DNA of 64,000 bases, from assembly GCA_035695065.1 (NCBI GenBank), contig DASSEW010000058.1, positions 29,362 through 93,361 on the forward strand, written 5' to 3'. The position numbers and the translations under genes were made by a program. This document shows, piece by piece, positions 7,488-15,629 of the stretch. This stretch comes from 66-474 sp035695065 (GTDB taxonomy: Bacteria > Pseudomonadota > Gammaproteobacteria > Xanthomonadales > Rhodanobacteraceae). Numbering within the stretch: position 1 is the first letter of the stretch; every line of letters begins with the position of its first letter. A model generated the notes under the pieces. It saw nothing but the letters and a program-made list of their open reading frames with translations, was not told the DNA's origin and ran no database searches.

Positions 7488-8497
7488 AAAGGATGACGGC
7501 ACTCGCATTGCTGCTTGCGCCGGGTGTCGCCGGCGCATGGCCGCTGACCTTCATGGTCTCGCACGGCTGGCCGGCGGGCACGATCAAGGAACTCGGTTGG
7601 GGATTGCTCGCGCTGTCCTCGTTCGTGGTGCTGTTCATCTCGCTCGCCGTGCTGGTCGGCATCTGGTGGAAGCGCGGCCACGGCGCCTACGACGAAAAAG
7701 GCTGGCCGGTGGTGACGCGCGGTCCCAACGGCATGCCGTGGCTGATGATCGGCGTGCCGGTCGCGATCGTGCTGCTGCTGCTCTCGGCGATCTGGACGTT
7801 CTTCGTGCTCGGTGCCACGTCCTCGCCGCCCGGCCATCCGCAGATCACGCTGGAGATCACCGGCCACCAGTGGTGGTGGCAGGTGCGCTATCTCGAATAT
7901 GGAAGACCCGCGCGCACGTTCGAAACGGCGAACGAGATCCACGTGCCGGTCGGCATCCCGGTGCGGCTGAAATTGACCAGCACGGACGTGATCCATTCGT
8001 TCTGGGTTCCGCAGCTCGCCGGCAAGACCGACACCATTCCCGGCCAGATCAACTCGGCGTGGCTGGAGGCAGGCAAGCCCGGCGTGTATCGCGGTCAGTG
8101 CACCGAGTTCTGCGGCCTGCAGCACGCGCACATGGGCGTGTACGTGGTCGCGCAGGAGCCGAAGGATTTCGACGCGTGGTGGACGCACCAGTTGCAACCC
8201 ACCGCAGGTCCGCCGGCGGGACTCGCATTGCAGGGGCAGGGCGTGTTCGAAGCGCATTGCGCGATCTGCCACACGGTGCGCGGGCTGACCGGCAGCCACG
8301 GCATCATGGGGCCGGACCTCACGCACCTGATGAGCCGCAGCACGATCGCCGCCGGCACCTTGCCGAACAACACCGCCAACCTCGCCGGCTGGATCAGCAA
8401 CGCGCAGGCGATCAAGCCCGGCGTCGACATGCCCACCCAGAACCTCAACGGCCCGCAGTTGCAGGCGCTGCTGGCCTATTTGCACACGTTGAAATGA
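7484..8497 (+). CDS. ctaC: Cytochrome c oxidase subunit II fused to cytochrome c (caa3 type)
   Basis: 337 residues: a signal peptide or first helix, two membrane helices (about 38-60 and 85-107), a cupredoxin domain, then a cytochrome c domain. The CuA ligands are intact: His171 in Ile-His-Ser-Phe-Trp-Val-Pro, then Cys206, Cys210, His214 and Met217. The C-terminal heme site is Cys259-x-x-Cys262-His263, with a likely Met ligand in the last 40 residues (Asp-Met-Pro). This layout defines caa3 oxidases, in which the fused heme passes electrons to CuA. The gene overlaps the preceding cytochrome gene by four bases. It is separated from subunit I by a repeat pair. Confidence 0.93.
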   Translation: MKRMTALALLLAPGVAGAWPLTFMVSHGWPAGTIKELGWGLLALSSFVVLFISLAVLVGIWWKRGHGAYDEKGWPVVTRGPNGMPWLMIGVPVAIVLLLLSAIWTFFVLGATSSPPGHPQITLEITGHQWWWQVRYLEYGRPARTFETANEIHVPVGIPVRLKLTSTDVIHSFWVPQLAGKTDTIPGQINSAWLEAGKPGVYRGQCTEFCGLQHAHMGVYVVAQEPKDFDAWWTHQLQPTAGPPAGLALQGQGVFEAHCAICHTVRGLTGSHGIMGPDLTHLMSRSTIAAGTLPNNTANLAGWISNAQAIKPGVDMPTQNLNGPQLQALLAYLHTLK

Positions 8498-8498
8498 T

Positions 8499-8548
8499 GT
8501 AGGGCGGACATCGTCCGCTGCAAACCCGGCGGGCGCTGCCCGCCCTAC
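8499..8548. repeat. REP-like pair, family A
   Basis: GTAGGGCGGACATCGTCCGC and GGCGGGCGCTGCCCGCCCTAC lie head to head and fill nearly all of the gap between oxidase subunits II and I. Confidence 0.85.
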
Positions 8549-8572
8549 GTTGGACAGGCAAGGACGCCACTC

Positions 8573-10510
8573 ATGGCCGTAAACCCAACCTTTCGCACCC
8601 CGGTGATCGCCAGGCCCACGCCGGAGCTCGAACACAAGCTCGAAGAGATGTGGAAGGACGAGCACACCCTCTACGGGTGGCTCTCGACCGTCGACCACAA
8701 GAAGATCGGCCACCGTTACCTCACGACCGCCTTCATCTTCCTGATCATGGGCGGCCTGGAGGCGCTCGGCATGCGCCTGCAACTGGCGCAACCGAACGAG
8801 CACCTGCTGTCGCCGGCGCTGTACAACCAGTTCTTCAGCATGCACGGGATGACGATGATCTTCCTGTACTCGCTGCCGATCCTTTCCGGGTTCAGCAACT
8901 ACCTGTGGCCGTTGATCCTCGGCACGCGCGACATGGCCTTCCCGCGGCTCAACGCATTCACCTACTGGGTGTTCCTGCTGGCAGGCATCTTCCTCTACAT
9001 CGGTTTCTGGGAAGGCAAGGGCACGGATGTCGGCTGGTTCAACTACGTGCCGTTGTCCAGTCGCGCCTACAACCCGGACTGGAACGTGGACATCTATTCG
9101 CTCGGGATGGTGTTCCTCGGGGTCTCCACCACCGCGGGCGCGATCAACTTCCTCGCCACTGCATTCCGCACGCGCGCGCCGGGCATGACCATCAGCCGCG
9201 TGCCGATCATGATCTGGGGCACGCTGGTGTCCAACATCGGCCTGCTGTTCGCGGTACCGGCGGTGAGCCTGGATTTCTTCATGCTCTGGTGCGACCGCCG
9301 GTTCGGCACGCACTTCTTCGATCCGAGCATGGGCGGCCATCCGCTGCTGTGGCAGCACCTGTTCTGGATCTTCGGCCATCCGTGGGTGTACGCGATCGTG
9401 CTGCCGGCGATGAGCATCGTCAGCCAATGCCTTCCGGTGTATTGCCGCCGGCCGCTGGTCGCCAATTCCGCGGTGATCCTGGCGACGATCCTGACGATGG
9501 TGCTCGGCTTCGGCGTGTGGGTGCACCACATGTTCGCGACCGGCTTGCCGGCCGTCGCAATGGGCTTCTTCTCCGCGGCCAGCTTCGTGATCGTGATTCC
9601 GTCGGCGGTATCGGTGTTCGCCTGGGTCGCGACGATCTGGACCGGCAGGCCGGTGTTCACCACCGCCTTCAAGTTCTTCGCCGCGGAAGTGGTGCTGTTC
9701 GTGATCGGCGGCGTGTCCGGCTTCATGACCGCCGCGGTGCCCCTCGACTGGCAACTCACCGATACCTATTTCGTGGTGGCGCACATCCACTACGTGCTGA
9801 TCGGCATCAACGTGTTCCCGGTAATCGGCGGCATCTACCACTGGTTCCCGAAGATGAGCGGCAAGATGCTGAGCGAGAAACTCGGCTGGTGGAATTTCTG
9901 GCTGATGTTCATCGGCTTCAACGTCGGCTTCTTCCCGATGCACATCTCCGGGCTCGCCGGCATGCCGCGCCGCATCTACACGTATCCGGCCTCGATGGGC
10001 TGGGGTGACCTGAACCTCGTCACCACCATCGGCGCCTTCATCTTCGCCGTCGGCGTGCTGCTGCTCGTGGTCAACGTGGTCATCAGCCTGTTCGCCGGCC
10101 GCAAGGCGCCGCCGAACCCGTGGGATGCGGATTCTCTGGAATGGGCCACCCAGTCGCCGCCGCCCAGCTACAACTTCGCGGTGATCCCGCGCGTGGGCAG
10201 CCTGCATCCGCTGTGGGAAAGCCGGCTGGACGAGCAGGGGGGGCGCAGCATCCTGGAAGAAGGCGCGGTGCTCGACCACGAGCATGAAATCCCCGGCACC
10301 ACCGTGCTCGATGCCGAACCCGACGTGATCCTGAAGCAGCCGCACCCGACGCTGGCGCCGCTGGTCATGGCGCTGCTGATCGCGGGCACCTTCGTCGGCA
10401 TGTTGCTGGAGATGTGGCCCGTGGCCTTCGGTTGCATGTGCGCCATGATCCCGGCGTTGTTCTACTGGTTCTGGCCGCGCAAGGCGACCGGTTGGGAGAT
10501 GCCCGTATGA
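8573..10510 (+). CDS. ctaD: Cytochrome c oxidase subunit I, extended caa3 form
   Basis: 645 residues and about 14 membrane helices. The extra C-terminal pair of helices (about 590-640) matches the Bacillus caa3 pattern, in which the first helices of subunit III are moved onto subunit I. CuB ligands are His269, His318 and His319; heme ligands include His404 and His406 (Ala-His-Ile-His-Tyr). Tyr273, the residue that cross-links to a CuB His, is present. The usual Glu of Gly-His-Pro-Glu-Val-Tyr is Trp271 here. The D-channel entrance Asp (Arg-Asp-Met-Ala-Phe-Pro-Arg) is kept. It reduces oxygen and pumps protons in the inner membrane. The stop overlaps the subunit III start. Confidence 0.93.
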   Translation: MAVNPTFRTPVIARPTPELEHKLEEMWKDEHTLYGWLSTVDHKKIGHRYLTTAFIFLIMGGLEALGMRLQLAQPNEHLLSPALYNQFFSMHGMTMIFLYSLPILSGFSNYLWPLILGTRDMAFPRLNAFTYWVFLLAGIFLYIGFWEGKGTDVGWFNYVPLSSRAYNPDWNVDIYSLGMVFLGVSTTAGAINFLATAFRTRAPGMTISRVPIMIWGTLVSNIGLLFAVPAVSLDFFMLWCDRRFGTHFFDPSMGGHPLLWQHLFWIFGHPWVYAIVLPAMSIVSQCLPVYCRRPLVANSAVILATILTMVLGFGVWVHHMFATGLPAVAMGFFSAASFVIVIPSAVSVFAWVATIWTGRPVFTTAFKFFAAEVVLFVIGGVSGFMTAAVPLDWQLTDTYFVVAHIHYVLIGINVFPVIGGIYHWFPKMSGKMLSEKLGWWNFWLMFIGFNVGFFPMHISGLAGMPRRIYTYPASMGWGDLNLVTTIGAFIFAVGVLLLVVNVVISLFAGRKAPPNPWDADSLEWATQSPPPSYNFAVIPRVGSLHPLWESRLDEQGGRSILEEGAVLDHEHEIPGTTVLDAEPDVILKQPHPTLAPLVMALLIAGTFVGMLLEMWPVAFGCMCAMIPALFYWFWPRKATGWEMPV

Positions 10511-11121
10511 ATACGGCTTACGAAGAACGCACGCTGCCGCGGCCGCTGCCCGTCGGCAAGGCCGGGTTCCGCACCTCCGGCTGGTGGGGGATGCTGGCGC
10601 TGATCGCGACCGAGGCGTCGCTGTTCGCTTACCTGATCTTCAGCTACTTCTACCTGCAATCGATGAGCACGCAGCCGTGGCCGCCGAGCGGGCTGCCGCC
10701 GCTGCGTTATGCGATCCCGACCACCGTGGCGCTGCTGATCAGCGCCGGCACGATGTGGTGGGCCGAGCACAGCATCCGCCTCGCCAAGCCGCCGCGGCTG
10801 ATGATCGGGATGCTGGTCACTGCGCTGCTGGGCGTGCTCTACATCATCCTGCAATTCCTGGACTGGAAGATCGAGCCGTTCGTGCTGAATTCGGACGCCT
10901 ACAGCTCGCTGTTCTTCATCATCACCGCCGCCCACGTGGTGCACGCAGTCGTCGGCGTGCTGATCCTGGTCGGCATGATGATCTGGAGCGCGATGGGCCA
11001 CATCAGTCCGCAGCGTTACGTGCCGATCAGCGTCGCCGCGATGTACTGGTATTTCCTGGTACTGGTCTGGATCGCGATCTTCATCACCTTGTACCTGCTT
11101 CCCTACATCTCTCCACATTGA
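10507..11121 (+). CDS. ctaE: Cytochrome c oxidase subunit III (five-helix form)
   Basis: 204 residues with about five membrane segments. It contains the subunit III signature helices (Trp-Trp-Gly-Met-Leu near the start; Ala-His-Val-Val-His-Ala-Val-Val-Gly in the middle; a C-terminal Tyr-Trp-Tyr-Phe-Leu-Val-Leu-Val-Trp). The family has five or seven helices; the short form goes with the extended subunit I encoded just upstream. The start overlaps the subunit I stop by four bases. It stabilises the core and lipid pool of the oxidase and carries no redox centre. Confidence 0.9.
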   Translation: MNTAYEERTLPRPLPVGKAGFRTSGWWGMLALIATEASLFAYLIFSYFYLQSMSTQPWPPSGLPPLRYAIPTTVALLISAGTMWWAEHSIRLAKPPRLMIGMLVTALLGVLYIILQFLDWKIEPFVLNSDAYSSLFFIITAAHVVHAVVGVLILVGMMIWSAMGHISPQRYVPISVAAMYWYFLVLVWIAIFITLYLLPYISPH

Positions 11122-11128
11122 GGCCACC

Positions 11129-11542
11129 ATGCCAGCCGTCACCAATCCCAATGCACCCGCGGATGCACGCCTGCCGGTCGGCTTCGCGCTGAACTACGCG
11201 ACCTTCGCCGCGCCGCTGGCGTGGATGACGCAGCTCGTCTTCAACTACGCGCTGTCCAGCCACGCCTGCTTCCCGCACGAACTTCCGCTGCAGGCACCGG
11301 TGTGGGGCGGCCTGTTCTGGATCCTGCTCGGCATCGACCTGTTCGCGATCTGCGTGGCCGGGCTGGCGGTCGTCACCGCGTTCGGGCAGTGGGTCGCATG
11401 GCGCGGCGCCGACCTGCGCCATGTCGGACAACGCCGCAACCGCTACATCGCGCAGTGGGCGATCCTCACCAGCATCCTGTTCACGATCGCGATCCTGTTC
11501 ACCATCGTGATGGTGTTTATCGAACCGATTTGTAATTACTGA
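11129..11542 (+). CDS. Small membrane protein of the caa3 oxidase cluster
   Basis: 137 residues with about three hydrophobic segments (near 20-42, 58-85 and 105-130). A conserved-looking Tyr-Ala-Leu-Ser-Ser-His-Ala-Cys-Phe-Pro loop lies after the first. It begins 7 bases after subunit III, so it is almost certainly co-transcribed. I do not recognise a named family. Position and size suggest an accessory or subunit-IV-like protein of the oxidase, which is inference only. Confidence 0.75.
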   Translation: MPAVTNPNAPADARLPVGFALNYATFAAPLAWMTQLVFNYALSSHACFPHELPLQAPVWGGLFWILLGIDLFAICVAGLAVVTAFGQWVAWRGADLRHVGQRRNRYIAQWAILTSILFTIAILFTIVMVFIEPICNY

Positions 11543-11554
11543 AACTTGCAGCGA

Positions 11555-11667
11555 CGTCATTCCGGACGCGGCGTAGCCGCGATCCGGAATCTGCTTCTCT
11601 CGATGACGCTTGCAAAAGCAGATTCCGGGTTCCGCCGCGATAAAGCTGCGGCGGCCCCGGAATGACG
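11555..11667. repeat. Inverted-repeat element, family C (CGTCATTCCGG...CCGGAATGACG)
   Basis: Terminal 11-base arms CGTCATTCCGG (11555-11565) and CCGGAATGACG (11657-11667) flank about 90 bases with further internal complementarity (GCGGCGTAGCCGC; AGCAGATTCCGG against CCGGAATCTGCT). A second copy is at 14311-14510. It ends just before the ctaG start. Confidence 0.8.
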
Positions 11668-11688
11668 ATGACCTGGAATGACGGAACG

Positions 11689-12873
11689 ATGATGCAACTC
11701 CTCACTCAATGGAACTGGGAACCGTGGCTGCTGGCGTGCATCGGCATCACCACCGTTCCGTATCTCATCGGCATGTGGCGGATGGGGCGCGAGCAGCGCC
11801 GCAAGATCCTCGGCCACTGGCGCGCACTGTCCTTCCTTTCCGGCATCGCCGTGTTGCTGCTGGCGCTGGAGTCGCCGCTGGACGAAGTGGCGGACGATCT
11901 TTTCTCCGCGCACATGTTGCAGCACATGCTGCTGCTGCTGGTGATCCCGCCGCTGCTGGTGGCCGGGCGCCCGGTGATCACCTGGTTGTGGGCGTTCGAC
12001 CTGGATGCGCGGCGCGCCGTGGTGCGCGGCTGGACACGCGCCGGCCTGCAATCGCTGTTCCGCGTGCTGATGCGTCCGCTGGTGGTATGGGTGCTGCTGA
12101 CGATCGCCTTGTGCTTCTGGCATCTGCCCGGCCCGTACGGCTGGGCGTTGCACCACGAATGGGTCCATGACCTCGAACACTTCAGCTTCCTCGCGCTCTC
12201 GCTCGCGTTCTGGACGATCGTGATCGAACCCTACGGCCAGCGCCGCGCGCTGGGCTACGGCGGAACGATCGTGTTCGTGGTGTCGTCCGGTTTCGTGATG
12301 AGCCTGATCGGCGCGATCCTGACGCTGGCCCCGCACCCGGTCTACGCGGTGCACCTGGACACCGCGCGCTACGGCATGAGCGCGCTGGAAGACCAGCAGC
12401 TCGCCGGCATCATCATGTGGATCCCGTCCAACCTGATCCATATCGGTGCGCTGTGCGCGGTGTTCTTCGCCTGGTTCCACGCCGACGAGCGGCGTGCGCC
12501 GCAGTTCAAGAGCAATGCGCGCAAGATCGCGATGCATTCATTGCTGGTGCTGCCGCTGGCCGCGATCGGGCTGGGCGGTTGCGCGCACAGCGATCCCGAG
12601 GCGCAACGCGGCGCGCAGTTGATCAGCGACTACGGTTGCGGCGCCTGCCACACCATCCCCGGCATCCGCGGTGCGGACGGCCTGGTCGGTCCTCCGCTGA
12701 CGCACTGGAGCCAGCGCAGCTACATCGCAGGTTACCTGCCGAACGATCCGGACAACCTGGCGATGTGGATCAGCCATCCGCAACACGTGCTGCCGGGCGT
12801 GGACATGCCGGAGATGGGCGTGAGCGAGCAGGATGCGCGCTACATCTCGGCGTATCTGTACACCATTCATTGA
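11689..12873 (+). CDS. ctaG: CtaG-type oxidase assembly protein fused to cytochrome c
   Basis: About 394 residues from ATG 11689 (11692 is equally possible). Residues about 1-270 form the multi-helix CtaG family (PF09678, caa3 assembly), with paired His in Met-Leu-Gln-His-Met-Leu and Phe-Trp-His-Leu-Pro. Near residue 282 a Met is followed by a typical lipoprotein signal ending Leu-Gly-Gly-Cys298, and then a cytochrome c domain with Cys317-Gly-Ala-Cys320-His321 and a C-terminal Asp-Met-Pro-Glu-Met. The two parts are in one uninterrupted frame. They may act as a single fusion with one extra helix, or the lipoprotein cytochrome may also be made from the internal ATG at 12532. It probably delivers copper during oxidase assembly. 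Confidence 0.85.
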   Translation: MMQLLTQWNWEPWLLACIGITTVPYLIGMWRMGREQRRKILGHWRALSFLSGIAVLLLALESPLDEVADDLFSAHMLQHMLLLLVIPPLLVAGRPVITWLWAFDLDARRAVVRGWTRAGLQSLFRVLMRPLVVWVLLTIALCFWHLPGPYGWALHHEWVHDLEHFSFLALSLAFWTIVIEPYGQRRALGYGGTIVFVVSSGFVMSLIGAILTLAPHPVYAVHLDTARYGMSALEDQQLAGIIMWIPSNLIHIGALCAVFFAWFHADERRAPQFKSNARKIAMHSLLVLPLAAIGLGGCAHSDPEAQRGAQLISDYGCGACHTIPGIRGADGLVGPPLTHWSQRSYIAGYLPNDPDNLAMWISHPQHVLPGVDMPEMGVSEQDARYISAYLYTIH

Positions 12874-12890
12874 GACAGCCGGGTTTCGCG

Positions 12891-12970
12891 CAGGGCGGGT
12901 ATTGCCCGCCGATGCGGCACGGCGGACGGTGTCCGCCCTATGAGTCAGCGGCGGACGATGTCCGCCCTAC
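12891..12970. repeat. REP-like cluster, family A (three hairpins)
   Basis: Three units, at 12891-12910, 12921-12941 and 12949-12970, alternate the GCGGGTATTGCCCGC and GCGGACGATGTCCGC variants. They occupy the space between the ctaG fusion and the zinc alcohol dehydrogenase. Confidence 0.85.
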
Positions 12971-13086
12971 TGTCCGAGGTGCACCTGGCCACTCGCGCCC
13001 GTGCTGCGCAAGGTTGATGCCGCCTTGACCGTGGCGCGCGCAGACTCGATGCGTTGCCCGGGGTCGCATCGCTGCAAGGAAGCTCT

Positions 13087-14271
13087 ATGAAAGCCGTTAC
13101 GTTCCATGGCAAGGAAGATTTCCGGGTAGACACCGTCCCCGATCCCAAGATCCTCGAACCCACCGATGCGATCATCCGCATCACTTCCGCCGCGATCTGC
13201 GGCTCGGACCTGCACCTGTATTCGGTGCTGACCATGTTCCTCAACGAGGGCGACATCATCGGCCACGAGCCGATGGGCATCGTCGAGGAAGTCGGTTCCG
13301 AGGTGAAGAACATCAAGCGCGGCGATCGCGTGGTGGTGCCGTTCAACATTTCCTGCGGGCATTGCTGGATGTGCAACCACGGCCTGTTCGCGCAATGCGA
13401 AACCACGCAGGTCACCGAGGAAGGCAACGGCGCGGCGTTGTTCGGCTACACCAAGCTGTACGGCGAAGTGCCCGGCGCGCAGGCCGAATACCTGCGCGTG
13501 CCGCAGGCGCAGTTCGGGCCGATCGTGGTGCCGGAAGGCCCGGCCGACGAGCGCTTCCTGTATCTCTCCGACGTGATCCCGACCTCGTGGCAGGCGGTCG
13601 AATACGCGAACGTTCCGAAAGGCGGATCGCTCGCGGTGTTCGGTCTGGGGCCGATCGGCCAGATGTGCTGCCGCATCGCCAAAGTGAAAGGCATCGAGCG
13701 CGTGTTCGGCATAGACAGCGTGCCGGAACGCCTGCAGATGGCGCGACGCCACGGCGTCGAGACCATCGACATGAGCCAGGTGGACGACGTGCCCGGCTAC
13801 ATCCGTGATCAGACGGACGGCCGCGGGCCGGACGGCGTGATCGACGCGGTCGGCATGGAAGCGCATGGCGCGCCGGTGCAGGAGATGATGCAGAAATCCG
13901 CCGGCATGCTGCCCGATGCGATTTCGGAAAAGATCATCCCGAAGATGGGTGTGGACCGCCTCGCGGCGCTGGACGCGGCGATCGAAACGGTTCGCCGCGG
14001 CGGCACGATTTCCGTGATCGGCGTGTACGGCGGCCAGACCGATCCGATGCCGATGATGAAAATGTTCGACAAGGGCGTGCAGATCCGCATGGGCCAGGCG
14101 CACGTCAAGCGGTGGGTGCCGGAGGTGATGCCGCTGCTGCTGGACGACAACGATCCGCTCGGTTCCGAAGATCTGGCGACGCATCATCTTCCGCTGGACC
14201 AGGCGCCGCACGGCTACGAGATCTTCCAGAAGAAGCAGGACGGCGCGATCAAGGTCGTGCTGCATCCGTGA
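13087..14271 (+). CDS. Zinc-dependent alcohol dehydrogenase (formaldehyde-dehydrogenase-like)
   Basis: 394 residues from ATG 13087, with AAGGA upstream. It is a medium-chain dehydrogenase. Catalytic zinc residues are Cys38 (Cys-Gly-Ser-Asp-Leu-His) and His60-Glu61 (Gly-His-Glu-Pro). The structural zinc Cys are 90, 93, 96 and 104. A nucleotide fold follows with Gly-Leu-Gly-Pro-Ile-Gly. The length and the inserted region near 270-300 resemble the glutathione-independent formaldehyde dehydrogenase branch, although broad-specificity alcohol dehydrogenases look alike. If it does use formaldehyde, it would complement the periplasmic alcohol oxidation encoded upstream. That link is inference. Confidence 0.85.
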   Translation: MKAVTFHGKEDFRVDTVPDPKILEPTDAIIRITSAAICGSDLHLYSVLTMFLNEGDIIGHEPMGIVEEVGSEVKNIKRGDRVVVPFNISCGHCWMCNHGLFAQCETTQVTEEGNGAALFGYTKLYGEVPGAQAEYLRVPQAQFGPIVVPEGPADERFLYLSDVIPTSWQAVEYANVPKGGSLAVFGLGPIGQMCCRIAKVKGIERVFGIDSVPERLQMARRHGVETIDMSQVDDVPGYIRDQTDGRGPDGVIDAVGMEAHGAPVQEMMQKSAGMLPDAISEKIIPKMGVDRLAALDAAIETVRRGGTISVIGVYGGQTDPMPMMKMFDKGVQIRMGQAHVKRWVPEVMPLLLDDNDPLGSEDLATHHLPLDQAPHGYEIFQKKQDGAIKVVLHP

Positions 14272-14310
14272 GCGCTGGACCGGGGCTCGGAATTCGAAAT
14301 TTTCCGTTGA

Positions 14311-14510
14311 CGTCATTCCGGGGCCGTGCGCGGCTTCATCGCGAACGGAACCACGGAGCTCTTGGCCATGGATGGCTCTTTTCGCATGAAGATAAGCAGC
14401 AGATTACAAAGTCCATCCATGGCCTTTGCCCTTCGGGCCAACCTTCGGTTGTTCAAATTCGTTCCAGACGAATTTGTCCGGATCGCCGTTACACGGCGTC
14501 CGGAATGACG
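14311..14510. repeat. Inverted-repeat element, family C, with nested palindromes
   Basis: The same terminal arms as at 11555 (CGTCATTCCGG at 14311-14321, CCGGAATGACG at 14500-14510) enclose about 180 bases. Inside are GGCCATGGATGG (14364-14375) and its reverse complement CCATCCATGGCC (14413-14424), plus a GGCC-palindrome. The inner pair shares the TCCATGG core of family B, so this looks like a composite. Confidence 0.75.
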
Positions 14511-14529
14511 ACCAGTTTTCACGCAGGGC

Positions 14530-15522
14530 ATGAAGCTCAAACCACTCCACCAGCAAACCATCGTCATCACCGGCGCCTCCAGCGGCATCGGTCTGGCGGC
14601 CGCGCGTGCGGCGGCGAAACACGGCGCGCGACTCGTGCTGGCCGCGCGCAACGATGGGGCGCTGGCCAATCTCGAACGCGAGATCAACGAACACGGCGGT
14701 GAAGCCATCCATGTCGTCGCCGACGTCGGCAAGCGCGGTGACGTCGAGCGCATCGCACAGGTCGCGTTCGAACGCTTCGGCGGTTTCGACACCTGGGTCA
14801 ACGATGCCGGGGTGGACATCATCGGCAAGCTGGAAGAGGTGAGCGAGGAAGACCATCGCCGCCTGATGGACACCAATTTCTGGGGCGTGGTGAACGGCTC
14901 GCTGGTCGCGGTGAAACACCTGAAGGCCAATGGCGGCGCGCTGGTCAACATCGGCAGCGTCGAATCGGACGTTTCGATTCCGCTGCAGGGCATGTATTCG
15001 GCGAGCAAGCACGCGGTGAAGGGATTCACCGAGGCGCTGCGGATCGAATTGCAGGACGCCAACGCACCGGTATCGGTGACGCTGGTCAAACCCTGGGCAA
15101 TGGGCACGCCGCTGCGCGAACACATCAAGAATTATTTCGACCGCGAGGCCACGCTGCCGCCACCGGTGTACGACCCGGAAGAGGCGGCGCTCGCGATCCT
15201 GTACGCGGCCACGCATCGTCGTCGCGATATTTACGTCGGCGGCGCCAGTCGCTTCACCAGCGCGATGAGCAAGCCTCTGCCGTGGCTCTCCGACTGGATC
15301 ACGAAGAAGATCATGTACGTGAGCCAGCTTCGCGACGAACCGAAGTACACGCACGAGGACAACCTGCACCAGCCGGGCGAAGACGGGAACGTGCGCGGCG
15401 AATGGAAGGATCGCAGGCTCCGTCCCAGCGCGTACACGCGACTGAGCATGGCGCCCGCTCTGCGCGCGTTCCTGGTGGTCGGTGCCACAATGGTTGTGTT
15501 TGCGATATTGCGACGCAGGTAG
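14530..15522 (+). CDS. Short-chain dehydrogenase/reductase with C-terminal membrane segment (copy 2)
   Basis: 330 residues from ATG 14530. It has the same architecture as the gene at 1644: Thr-Gly-Ala-Ser-Ser-Gly-Ile-Gly at 14-21, Asn-Asp-Ala-Gly, catalytic Tyr156/Lys160, and an extended C-terminus ending in a hydrophobic helix (about 305-325). The two proteins align over their whole length with long identical blocks, so they are recent paralogues. It starts about 20 bases after a family C element, and there is no strong ribosome-binding site. The substrate is unknown. Confidence 0.85.
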   Translation: MKLKPLHQQTIVITGASSGIGLAAARAAAKHGARLVLAARNDGALANLEREINEHGGEAIHVVADVGKRGDVERIAQVAFERFGGFDTWVNDAGVDIIGKLEEVSEEDHRRLMDTNFWGVVNGSLVAVKHLKANGGALVNIGSVESDVSIPLQGMYSASKHAVKGFTEALRIELQDANAPVSVTLVKPWAMGTPLREHIKNYFDREATLPPPVYDPEEAALAILYAATHRRRDIYVGGASRFTSAMSKPLPWLSDWITKKIMYVSQLRDEPKYTHEDNLHQPGEDGNVRGEWKDRRLRPSAYTRLSMAPALRAFLVVGATMVVFAILRRR

Positions 15523-15535
15523 CGCAACGGGCGTG

Positions 15536-15598
15536 CAGGGCGGACATTGTCCGCCGCCTGTCGCCCGGAATTCTCGCGGCGGGCAGTGCCCGCCCTAC
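15536..15598. repeat. REP-like pair, family A
   Basis: CAGGGCGGACATTGTCCGCC and GCGGGCAGTGCCCGCCCTAC, head to head, between the second dehydrogenase and the TonB receptor. Confidence 0.85.
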
Positions 15599-15629
15599 AA
15601 GCTGATTCGAAAAGGTGGGGGCACAGGAC

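Noticed and set aside
7250..10345. A very long open frame on the minus strand opposite the oxidase genes
   Set aside because: High GC with third-position bias leaves antisense frames open. The translation is Arg/His/Ala-rich with no recognisable domain, and the plus strand encodes well-defined oxidase subunits.
12532..12873. Calling the cytochrome part of the ctaG gene as a separate gene
   Set aside because: No stop or frameshift separates it from CtaG and no ribosome-binding site is evident before ATG 12532. The possibility is recorded as a finding instead.
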